Positions 7,356-14,087 of a DNA stretch of 18,733 nucleotides are shown here, in pieces. Under the pieces are notes generated by a model, which saw only the letters and a program-made list of their open reading frames with translations, searched no databases and was not told the DNA's origin. The stretch's first letter is position 1. Each line of letters starts with the position of its first letter. The DNA comes from UBA7692 sp964650845 (GTDB taxonomy: Bacteria; Bacteroidota; Bacteroidia; Chitinophagales; LD1): NCBI GenBank assembly GCA_964650845.1, contig CAZYXR010000059.1:1-18733 (forward strand). Reading direction: 5' to 3'. The translations under genes were made by a program, and so were the position numbers.

Positions 7356-8290
7356 GAAGAAGAAATTTGCGAATAAAAGTGATGCAAACGCTGTTTGGCA
7401 GAGAGATGAACAGCGAAGTGCCATTGCAGTTTTTAGAAGGGCAGTTAAAGTCGAATATACAACGCAGCTCTGCATTGTATCTTACTTTGCTGGAATACAT
7501 TTGCGCGGTATGCAGATACGCCACTACCGATAAAAACAGGCGGGCTGGCAAGTATCTGAAAACTAACGAGGATATAAATTTAAGCACCCTTATAGCGCGC
7601 AACAAAATAACTACGGCACTTGCCGAAAGCGAGGTGCTGCAAGCGTTGATGAAGAAAGAGAAAGTTGCGCAATGGATTGATGAAGAATTGGTGCGCAAGC
7701 TGTATTTGCAATTTGTTGCCGTGCCGCGATACAAAGAGTATGCTAAACTTTCTGAATCTACATTAGATGCCGATATTGATATTGTAGGTTTTTTGGTAAA
7801 AAATATTTTGACCAAAAACAGCGATTTAGACAAGCATTTAGAAGAAAACTTCATGAATGTAGATGATGACAGTGGCACAATTTGGATAGTGATTCAGAAG
7901 TATATTGCCGCATTTGAAAAAACCGGGGTGAAACCTTTTGAAGATGCAATAGGATATTGGGAAGCCGAATTGCCTTTTGCTTACGATTTGTTGAAGAAAA
8001 ATTTTGCCCACAATGATGAGTTGCGTGCATTGATTTTGCCGTATCTAAAAAATTGGGACCCTGAGCGCGTAGCTGTAATGGATTTTTTAATACTTAAAAT
8101 GGCATTGTGCGAATTGCTTTATTGCCCCACTGTGCCGGTAAAAGTTACCATCAACGAATACATTGATATTTCTAAATTTTACAGCACACCTAAAAGCAAA
8201 GATTTTGTGAATGGTGTGTTGGATAAAATAAAAAATCAATTGCAAGAAGACGGCTCTATTAAAAAGCAAGGACGAGGCTTGGTTGAGTGA
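7349..8290 (+). CDS. nusB: Transcription antitermination factor NusB (long Bacteroidota form)
   Basis: A 313-residue NusB-family protein. The N-terminus MLGRRNLRIKVMQTLF is the typical first helix of NusB. The canonical NusB helical domain is in the C-terminal third (about residues 185-300), with DPERVAVMDFLILKMALCELLYCPTVP and a following KVTINEYIDISKFYSTPKSKDFVNGVLDKI segment. E. coli NusB is about 140 residues; the extra central helical region of about 150 residues is usual in Bacteroidota. NusB with S10 (NusE) binds boxA RNA and supports antitermination of rRNA operons. Its ATG lies inside the end of the leucine dehydrogenase gene (7-nt overlap), suggesting translational coupling. Confidence 0.93.
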   Translation: MLGRRNLRIKVMQTLFGREMNSEVPLQFLEGQLKSNIQRSSALYLTLLEYICAVCRYATTDKNRRAGKYLKTNEDINLSTLIARNKITTALAESEVLQALMKKEKVAQWIDEELVRKLYLQFVAVPRYKEYAKLSESTLDADIDIVGFLVKNILTKNSDLDKHLEENFMNVDDDSGTIWIVIQKYIAAFEKTGVKPFEDAIGYWEAELPFAYDLLKKNFAHNDELRALILPYLKNWDPERVAVMDFLILKMALCELLYCPTVPVKVTINEYIDISKFYSTPKSKDFVNGVLDKIKNQLQEDGSIKKQGRGLVE

Positions 8291-8402
8291 TTTGGTAGGC
8301 AGTGTCTGTTTTCTAACTACAACTACTAAACACCAGCTATCAATAGAATAAATTTTGCTAACAATACCACAACATCACACAACTCGAATAAATTCGCGCT
8401 TC

Positions 8403-8840
8403 ATGAAAAAAGTAATATTCATTGCAACGCTTTTGGTTTTACTTATTGCCACAGAGTCGTGCCGCAGAAAAGGTAACTCAACTTTACGCAATGGAGGCTT
8501 AACCACCGAAATGATTAAAGACTCTACTCGTGTGGCTTTTGCCGAAACCGAATTTGCTTTCGATACAATAAACCAGGGCGATAAAGTAGAGCATGTTTTT
8601 GCATTTACAAATACAGGCGATAAAGATTTAATTATTGCGAATGCCTTTGGCAGTTGCGGATGCACAGTGCCCGAATATCCAAAAGAACCAATAGCTCCGG
8701 GCAAATCGGGCGAAGTAAAAGTTACCTTTAATTCGGCCGGCAAAGAGGGCAGCCAAAAGAAAACAATAACTATGGTAATGAATACTTCAAAAAGAAATGA
8801 AGTAGTTTATATGAGCGGGTTTGTTGCGAAAAAAGATTAG
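8403..8840 (+). CDS. DUF1573-domain lipoprotein
   Basis: A 145-residue predicted lipoprotein. The ATG at 8403 starts a signal sequence (MKKVIFIATLLVLLIATESC) with a candidate lipidated Cys20; the residues before it (TES) are a loose lipobox, as is common in Bacteroidota. An upstream TTG at 8355 would place 16 polar residues before the signal and is rejected. The rest is one DUF1573 immunoglobulin-like domain: FDTINQGDKVEHVFAFTNTG, GSCGCTVPEYPKEPIAPGKS, then VTFNSAGKEGSQKKTITM. The domain is widespread in Bacteroidota and has no settled function. It lies between nusB and yajC, an order frequent in this phylum; the 112-nt gap from nusB may hold its own promoter. Confidence 0.85.
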   Translation: MKKVIFIATLLVLLIATESCRRKGNSTLRNGGLTTEMIKDSTRVAFAETEFAFDTINQGDKVEHVFAFTNTGDKDLIIANAFGSCGCTVPEYPKEPIAPGKSGEVKVTFNSAGKEGSQKKTITMVMNTSKRNEVVYMSGFVAKKD

Positions 8841-8901
8841 AAAGTGGCGCAACTATATTCACCACGGTAGTCAGCAAACAGTAATGCAACAGTATTTTTT
8901 T

Positions 8902-8937
8902 AATCTTAAATAACCAAATCTTAATTCTTAAATTTTA
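8902..8937 (+). repeat. A+T-rich tract with 7-bp periodicity upstream of yajC
   Basis: Five consecutive units, four of 7 nt and one of 8 nt, mostly of the form AAtcTTA (for example AATCTTA at 8902 and AATTTTA at 8931), run up to 6 nt before the yajC ATG. It is one of several degenerate heptamer tracts in non-coding parts of the window. It also serves as the A+T-rich leader of yajC. Confidence 0.4.
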
Positions 8938-8943
8938 AATCAA

Positions 8944-9252
8944 ATGTTTACACTTCTTCAGGCATCAGGTTTTGATCCAATTATTCTTTTAATCTATGGC
9001 GGTCTTTTTGTAGTTATCTATTTCTTTTTCATTCGCCCGCAAACGCAAAAAGCGAAGGCGCAAAAAACCTATATCGAGCAATTAGATAAAGGAGCACGAG
9101 TGGTTACCTCGGGCGGTGTGCATGGCAGAATTATAAAAGTTGAAGACACAACTTTTCTTGTGGAAATAGACAATAACGTAAAAATCAAAATTGAAAAAAG
9201 CGGTATTTCTATGGAAATGAGCAAACCGCTAAACGAAGAGAAAAAAGACTAA
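8944..9252 (+). CDS. yajC: Preprotein translocase subunit YajC
   Basis: A 102-residue YajC. One transmembrane helix (about residues 10-30, IILLIYGGLFVVIYFFFIRPQ) is followed by the conserved RPQTQKAKAQKTYIEQLDKGARVVTSGGVHGRIIKVED segment and a small C-terminal cytoplasmic domain with the VKIKIEKSGI pattern. YajC associates with SecDF in the inner membrane and assists Sec export. It ends the plus-strand cluster; in many Bacteroidota the next genes are a YbbR-like protein and coaE, but here the following gene is on the opposite strand. The start is preceded by a very A+T-rich leader and no Shine-Dalgarno sequence. Confidence 0.95.
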   Translation: MFTLLQASGFDPIILLIYGGLFVVIYFFFIRPQTQKAKAQKTYIEQLDKGARVVTSGGVHGRIIKVEDTTFLVEIDNNVKIKIEKSGISMEMSKPLNEEKKD

Positions 9253-9308
9253 GTTCCTGTTTTTGGGTGGCTGAATATGGGTGTAGCTATAAGCACTGTC
9301 AGGCTTAA

Positions 9309-10994
9309 TTATTCATCCGTTTTTATCACCCGCAGTGTTTTCTTTTCACTTGGCGTAATAATTCTTAGCAAGTATTCTCCCGCGCTGAGTAAATCGGTAA
9401 AAGGGAGTGGTATCAAATTCAATTCGTTGGCGAGTGTAGCAACTGTGAGTTTGTGAATCACTTTGCCACTTAGGTCTGCCAGTTCAATTTTTACTTCGCC
9501 TTCTTTTGCATTGCGCATAAACAATTGTGAGCTTGCCTGCAACGGATTGGGAAACACTTGCAGCGTTGTATTGCCGGCTACCAGCGAGTCTAACTTTTCA
9601 TTCAAAAAATTGGGAATGCCGTAGCCGTAATCATTGTTTGGGGTGCTGAATAAATGTGCACTTTTAATTATTGCGTTTTTAATTTCGTTAGCCGATTTAG
9701 ATGGAGCCGCTTGCATTAAGCAAGCAGCGCTGCCGGCAATTATTGGGCACGAAAACGAGGTGCCGGCACTAAATGCCGCAAACCCTCCGGCATCTAAAAC
9801 TGCTACCCCGCCTCCTTGTGCGCAAACTTCGGGTTTTAGCTGCCCCGAGGCATTGGGGCCGCGGCTGCTGAAGTTGCTGATAACTTTGTTTCCATCTACC
9901 GAGCCTACTCTAAAAACATCAGTACCATCCGCAGGCGCGCTGATATACTTCCATGCTTTTGCACCTTCGTTGCCTGCGCTGTTTATTACCAGTATTCCTT
10001 TGCTATTAGCAATGTTTGCAGCTTGTGTAATTATGGTGAAGTTGCCCGCCATATCGCCATAGCTGCGGTAGGGGAAATTATTATCGTAAGTAACATAGCC
10101 TAATGAGGTAGAAAAAATATCGGCACCGATGCTATCTGCTTTTTCTGCTGCTTCTGCCCAATGCAATTCTTCCATGATGGTTTCGCTATTGTCGTCTTCG
10201 GTAGCAAACAACAAAAAGTCGGCATCGGGTGCTGTGCCTACAAACTTGCCCGGCTCGTTGGCTGCAATGGTTGATAACACGTAGGTGCCGTGCATTCCAC
10301 TGGAATAAACATTTTGATTTCTATTTGCAAAATCATAAGTGTAGAGTACTCGGTTTTCATCAAACACTTTTTTGTAGGCAGGCAGTTGATTTACGTTTGT
10401 AAAACCATTGTCGAACACTGCAATGCAAATGCCTTTTCCTTTGTATCCGGCATCATGCAATTTGTTTAAACGCAACATGCTGGTTTGGTTTTCTGCATTG
10501 CCGTAATCGGTATTAGATGCAGCAGAAGTGTATTGCAAATCAACCTTTAGTTTTTCTTCTTGTTGTTTGGCGCTGCTTACCGGAACATCAATTCGCTGAA
10601 CGGTTTTTACATAAGCAAGTGCACGAATGCTGCTCAATTTATTGGTGTCTGCAACTTTTATCGTTATTGCATTGAACCATTTTAATGTATGAATTACACT
10701 ATCGGCAATGCCGGCTACCGATTGTATGTATGGTTGAAAAACAGGGTAGTCGTTTTCAATTACCGGTATTTGTTGCTTGGTTCTGCGCTCAATAGATTTT
10801 TGAGATAGAAAGGCACTTGAGGGTAGAAAAAGATTTGCTGATTTTGAGTTGAACTGAACCCAGTAGATGGAGGTAACTTGACTATGAGATTTGAAATTTA
10901 ATAACAAAAAAGTAAGCAGCAGGTAGCAAGCAGTAGGCAGTACTGTAAGTGCACTCGCAACCCGCAATGCGCAATTCGTAACTTTTTTTCTCAT
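9309..10994 (-). CDS. Secreted S8 (subtilisin-like) serine protease with T9SS sorting domain
   Basis: A 561-residue subtilase. The catalytic triad is Asp195 (IAVFDNG), His235 (GMHGTYV) and Ser413 (GTSFSCP), with the oxyanion-hole asparagine at 342 (NSAGNEG). Residues 40-175 look like an N-terminal propeptide region, and the last 85 or so residues are a T9SS type A sorting domain (QVFPNPL, IELADLSGKVI, LSAGEYLLRI). The ATG at 10994 is chosen because it overlaps the preceding lipoprotein stop as ATGA and directly starts the signal peptide; the in-frame ATG at 11057 lies inside that gene. The signal peptide (residues 1-39) is long and unusual, because its DNA is a degenerate heptamer repeat (10911-10983). 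All catalytic residues are present, so it should be active. Substrate is unknown. Confidence 0.92.
   Translation of the reverse strand: MRKKVTNCALRVASALTVLPTACYLLLTFLLLNFKSHSQVTSIYWVQFNSKSANLFLPSSAFLSQKSIERRTKQQIPVIENDYPVFQPYIQSVAGIADSVIHTLKWFNAITIKVADTNKLSSIRALAYVKTVQRIDVPVSSAKQQEEKLKVDLQYTSAASNTDYGNAENQTSMLRLNKLHDAGYKGKGICIAVFDNGFTNVNQLPAYKKVFDENRVLYTYDFANRNQNVYSSGMHGTYVLSTIAANEPGKFVGTAPDADFLLFATEDDNSETIMEELHWAEAAEKADSIGADIFSTSLGYVTYDNNFPYRSYGDMAGNFTIITQAANIANSKGILVINSAGNEGAKAWKYISAPADGTDVFRVGSVDGNKVISNFSSRGPNASGQLKPEVCAQGGGVAVLDAGGFAAFSAGTSFSCPIIAGSAACLMQAAPSKSANEIKNAIIKSAHLFSTPNNDYGYGIPNFLNEKLDSLVAGNTTLQVFPNPLQASSQLFMRNAKEGEVKIELADLSGKVIHKLTVATLANELNLIPLPFTDLLSAGEYLLRIITPSEKKTLRVIKTDE
10911..10983. 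repeat. Degenerate heptamer repeat inside the subtilase signal-peptide coding region
   Basis: Plus-strand units of 7 nt follow one another without gaps: four of the form AG(T/C)A(A/G)G(C/T) from 10911, such as AGTAAGC, and a fifth, AGTACTG, that departs from it; then four of the form CG(C/T)AAnn from 10956, for example CGCAACC. On the minus strand this DNA encodes residues of about 4-28 of the subtilase, rich in Leu, Ala and Val. The period of 7 is not a multiple of 3, so it did not arise by duplicating codons. Confidence 0.55.
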
Positions 10995-11797
10995 GGATAG
11001 TAGCTGTTTACTCGCATCCGTAGGCGATGTCCAACTGCTTTTTGTGGATTTTCCCACGATGAACCCACGAGTTGTTTTTCAATTTTATCCCAATCCTTGT
11101 AAATGATGCCTACGCCTTTTGCGTAAATTTCTTTACTGTATTGATACTCTAATAAGTTGCTTTCGCCAGTATTGATGTGTGTAACAGTAAGTGTTTTTTC
11201 AAAATCTTTTCCATTTACAGAAAGTGGTTTGCCTACATCTACATATTTGAATTTCCAATCGGTAAGAAATTCGTAAATACCTGTTTTGGGAATCAGCGAA
11301 GTGCCATCCCAAGTATAATCTTGGCGCGGAGGAAACACCAACTTCAGAAATCGCAAATCATCTTCTTGTCTTTGTAAACTTGTGGAAGTTTTAAGCGCGT
11401 ACCACACCCTGTCGTTTTGCCACGGTTCATTTTCATTTTTTCTTTTTGAATATTCTATTCGGTATTTTAAGTTGCCTTGAAAGCTATCAAAAAACTCACC
11501 TGCATAAAACTCTTTTAGCTGATAGCGAATGGTATCGCGATATTGTACATAATCGGTGCCAACAGTGGGCTGCCAGCGATAGGTAATAGAATCTACATCG
11601 TAGATAATGTATCGCCCCGAGTCTAATGGATAATATTCGTATTCGTAGTCTGCTTTAAAATCATCCTGCTCGTCTTTACAAGAAGGAACAAAAAAGACAA
11701 CAAGCAGGAGAAGCAAATTGCCAATAGCAAATGACCAGTGCCTAAAGAAAACAGTCTTTGTGCGCTGTAAATTGTTTTCTGCTTTTTGTTTTATCAT
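10991..11797 (-). CDS. Lipoprotein of unknown function between mnmA and the subtilase gene
   Basis: A 268-residue predicted lipoprotein that I do not recognise beyond that. The N-terminus has a polar stretch, a hydrophobic segment (about residues 22-37) and Cys40 in a VPSC lipobox followed by acidic KDEQDD, consistent with lipidation and, in Bacteroidota, with possible surface exposure. The mature part starts with YYPLDSGRYIIYDVDSITY and is rich in Tyr, Trp, Asp and Lys, suggesting a beta-rich periplasmic or surface protein. It overlaps both neighbours by ATGA: its ATG overlaps the mnmA stop at 11794-11797, and its stop overlaps the subtilase ATG at 10991-10994. It is thus translated in tight coupling with both. 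The signal-sequence region lies on a heptamer repeat (11712-11739). Confidence 0.8.
   Translation of the reverse strand: MIKQKAENNLQRTKTVFFRHWSFAIGNLLLLLVVFFVPSCKDEQDDFKADYEYEYYPLDSGRYIIYDVDSITYRWQPTVGTDYVQYRDTIRYQLKEFYAGEFFDSFQGNLKYRIEYSKRKNENEPWQNDRVWYALKTSTSLQRQEDDLRFLKLVFPPRQDYTWDGTSLIPKTGIYEFLTDWKFKYVDVGKPLSVNGKDFEKTLTVTHINTGESNLLEYQYSKEIYAKGVGIIYKDWDKIEKQLVGSSWENPQKAVGHRLRMRVNSYYP
11712..11739. repeat. Degenerate heptamer repeat inside the lipoprotein signal-sequence region
   Basis: Four consecutive 7-nt units on the plus strand, with AGCAAAT at 11712 and again at 11726 and related units at 11719 and 11733. Read on the minus strand they encode HWSFAIGNL, part of the lipoprotein signal. 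The same type of repeat underlies the signal peptide of the next gene in the operon. Confidence 0.5.
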
Positions 11798-12894
11798 AAG
11801 TTGTAACCGTTTAAAATTATGCCACCGCCAATCACATCATTGTCTTCGTAAAAGACGGCACTTTGCCCCGGAGCGATGGCATTTACCTTTGTCATAAATT
11901 CCACATCAATAATATCACCGTCCTGTTTTATAACACTGCTTTCGCCATCATGTTTGTAGCGCACTTTAGTTATAGCAGGCTGTGCACCTTCTATGCGTTC
12001 ATATTTTTGCAAATTCAACTTGCCTACTTTCATACCGTTGCGCTCCAAATCTACTTCTTCGCCCAATACTACCGAATTTGTTTCGGGTTGAATTTCGGTA
12101 ACAAACATGGGTTTGCCAAATGCCTTGCCTAAGCCTTTGCGTTGCCCGATGGTGTAAAAGGGATAGCCTTCGTGTGTGCCAATAATGTTTCCGGCAACAT
12201 CTAAAAAATTGCCTCCTTGCACGCGCTCTTGAAGTGTAGGGTCTTTGCGTTTTAAAAAGCCGCGATAGTCGTTGTCGGGCACAAAACAAATTTCAAAACT
12301 CTCGGCTTTTTTTGCAAGTTCGGTGTAGCCCATGTCGTGCGCCATTTGGCGAATAGCGGGCTTGTGAAAACCACCAATGGGGAAAATGGTACGGCTAAGG
12401 CATTGCTGGCTTACACCCCACAACACATAGCTTTGATCTTTGTTTTCATCAAGGCCTTTAGAAATTACAAACCGGTTGTTTTCGTTGCGCACTTTGGCAT
12501 AATGGCCGGTTGCAATAAATGCACAATCCATGGCATCGGCTTTTTTAAGCAGCGATTCCCATTTAATATGTGTGTTGCAAAGCACGCATGGGTTGGGTGT
12601 TCTGCCTGCAAGATATTCATCTACAAAATTGTCTATTACAAAATTGCCAAACTCTTCGCGAATGTCAATGATGTAGTGATTGAAGCCGAGTTCCACAGCC
12701 ACTTGCCGGGCATCATTTATAGAATCTAAACTACAGCAGCCGGTTTCTTTTTTTGCACCACCGCTGTTGGCATAATCCCATGTTTTCATGGTAATGCCAA
12801 TAACTTCGTAACCTTGTTCGTGTAGCATTACCGCGCTTACGGTCGAGTCAATTCCACCGCTCATTGCTACCAGCACTTTCCCCATTTTGCTCAT
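11794..12894 (-). CDS. mnmA: tRNA-specific 2-thiouridylase MnmA
   Basis: A 366-residue MnmA, the enzyme that thiolates U34 of tRNA for Lys, Glu and Gln using ATP and a relayed persulfide. The PP-loop SGGIDST is at residues 12-18; the catalytic Cys106 is in PNPCVLCN (101-107) and the second catalytic Cys203 is in FEICFVP. ATGHYAKV (128-135), YTIGQRKGLG and the C-terminal beta-barrel region are all present, so it looks complete. The ATG at 12894 and one three codons later are both possible. Its stop overlaps the lipoprotein ATG by 4 nt, making it the first gene of a coupled trio; an 85-nt gap separates it from the 3-hydroxyacyl-CoA dehydrogenase gene upstream on the same strand. Confidence 0.97.
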   Translation of the reverse strand: MSKMGKVLVAMSGGIDSTVSAVMLHEQGYEVIGITMKTWDYANSGGAKKETGCCSLDSINDARQVAVELGFNHYIIDIREEFGNFVIDNFVDEYLAGRTPNPCVLCNTHIKWESLLKKADAMDCAFIATGHYAKVRNENNRFVISKGLDENKDQSYVLWGVSQQCLSRTIFPIGGFHKPAIRQMAHDMGYTELAKKAESFEICFVPDNDYRGFLKRKDPTLQERVQGGNFLDVAGNIIGTHEGYPFYTIGQRKGLGKAFGKPMFVTEIQPETNSVVLGEEVDLERNGMKVGKLNLQKYERIEGAQPAITKVRYKHDGESSVIKQDGDIIDVEFMTKVNAIAPGQSAVFYEDNDVIGGGIILNGYNL

Positions 12895-12920
12895 AGCGCG
12901 AAAATAGGTGAAAGGTTTTT

Positions 12921-12962
12921 AGAAGTTGGATTTATGAAGGTTGATTTAGAAGTTTTGGAAGA
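12921..12962. repeat. Degenerate heptamer repeat upstream of mnmA
   Basis: Six consecutive 7-nt units alternate between a GAAG(G/T)T type (12921, 12935, 12949) and a GATTTA type (12928, 12942), giving an apparent 14-bp period. The tract fills half of the 85-bp gap between the dehydrogenase and mnmA. No clear promoter was recognised in it. Confidence 0.4.
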
Positions 12963-12979
12963 AAAATGACAATAGCGGC

Positions 12980-13828
12980 TTAATAATTGTAAAAGCCTTT
13001 GCCGGTTTTTTTACCCAAATGCCCGGCATCTACCTTTTGTTGTTGAATGCGCGATGGACGAAACTTAGCATCTTGATGGCAAGATTCAAACAGCGAAGAG
13101 GTAACTGCAAAATTGATGTCGTTGCCAATAGTATCCATCAGTTTAAAAGGTCCCATTTTAAAGCCTGCGCTTTCCAATAAGGCATCAATGTTTTCTACTG
13201 TTCCGGCATTTTCTTCCAATATTTTCAGGCTTTCTACATAGTAATGGCGGGCAACTCTGTTTACAATAAAGCCCGGTGAATCTTTGCACAATGCGGGAGT
13301 TTTGCCAATGGATTTGGTAAGTTCCTGAACTGCGTTTACGGTTTCAATACTCGTTTCGGCTCCTGCAATAATTTCTACCAACTTCATTAGGTGAGCGGGG
13401 TTGAAAAAGTGCATGCCTACAACACGCCCCGGGTTGGGAATTTCTTTAGCAATGCGTGTGATAGCAATAGAAGATGTGTTGGTGGCAAAAATTGTTTCGT
13501 TTGAGTTGTTTGCTGCAAGTTTTGCGAATAAATCTTGTTTTACTTCCAGTTTTTCAACTATTGCCTCGATAATAAAATCGGCAACTACTTCGGGCAATGT
13601 AGATGAGGTTTTAATTCTTGCCAGTGTGTTGTCTTTTTCTTCTGCTTTTAGTTTGCCTTTTTCAACTGCTACACCTAAGTTTTTTTTGATGCCTTCAATT
13701 GCTTTTTGTGTTAGGTTTTCATTCAAATCGAAAAGCAAAACATCGTAATTGTGTTGTGCAAAAACCTGTGCTATACCTGCACCCATTGTGCCGGCTCCAC
13801 ACACTGCTATTTTTCTTCTATTATTCAT
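12980..13828 (-). CDS. 3-hydroxyacyl-CoA (3-hydroxybutyryl-CoA) dehydrogenase
   Basis: A 282-residue NAD-dependent dehydrogenase of the short monofunctional family (about 280-290 residues). The Rossmann glycine motif GAGTMGAG is at 11-18, and the acidic Asp34 ending the second strand favours NAD. The catalytic dyad is His140 (GMHFFNP) and Glu152 (VEII); the C-terminal all-helical domain begins near DSPGFIVNRV and ends HLGKKTGKGFYNY. It oxidises (S)-3-hydroxyacyl-CoA to 3-oxoacyl-CoA, the step before thiolase, in butyrate, beta-oxidation or phenylacetate-type pathways; a thiolase is encoded at 15838-17035. It follows the 21-bp repeat array downstream of pheS; a repeat-encoded frame ends two bases before its ATG. 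Confidence 0.93.
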   Translation of the reverse strand: MNNRRKIAVCGAGTMGAGIAQVFAQHNYDVLLFDLNENLTQKAIEGIKKNLGVAVEKGKLKAEEKDNTLARIKTSSTLPEVVADFIIEAIVEKLEVKQDLFAKLAANNSNETIFATNTSSIAITRIAKEIPNPGRVVGMHFFNPAHLMKLVEIIAGAETSIETVNAVQELTKSIGKTPALCKDSPGFIVNRVARHYYVESLKILEENAGTVENIDALLESAGFKMGPFKLMDTIGNDINFAVTSSLFESCHQDAKFRPSRIQQQKVDAGHLGKKTGKGFYNY

Positions 13829-13865
13829 ATTTAAGGCTGTTTGAAGTTAAAAACTGCTTTTTTAG

Positions 13866-14075
13866 TCATTTGGCGAAACCCCTGAACCATTCGGGGGTGT
13901 CCCTGTACCACTCGGGGGTGTCCCTGTACCATTCGGGGATGTCCCTGTACCACTCGGGGGTGTCCCTGTACCATTCGGGGGTGTCCCTGTACCATTCGGG
14001 GGTGTCCCTGTACCATTCGGGGATGTCCCTGTACCATTCGGGGATGTCCCTGTACCATTCGGGGATGTCCCTTTG
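13866..14075. repeat. 21-bp minisatellite: nine tandem units plus one degenerate unit
   Basis: Nine head-to-tail 21-nt units run from 13887 to 14075 (plus strand CCATTCGGGG, then G or A, then TGTCCCTGTA), preceded by a degenerate unit at 13866-13886 that keeps about 13 of 21 bases. The only internal differences are transitions: C for T at unit position 4 (units 2 and 4) and A for G at position 11 (units 3, 7, 8, 9); the last three bases of unit 9 also diverge. No unit contains a stop codon and 21 is a multiple of 3, so all six frames are open. The array fills most of the 259-bp gap between pheS and the dehydrogenase. There are no spacers, so it is not CRISPR. Confidence 0.97.
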
Positions 14076-14087
14076 TCGTTTAATTGC

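Noticed and set aside
9634..10062. 142-residue plus-strand frame opposite the subtilase
   Set aside because: Shadow frame antisense to the catalytic domain, without any recognisable domain or start-site context.
13887..14075. CRISPR array or G-quadruplex cluster
   Set aside because: Units are contiguous without spacers, so not CRISPR. G tracts recur only once per 21 nt on each strand, with loops of about 16 nt, too long for a typical quadruplex.
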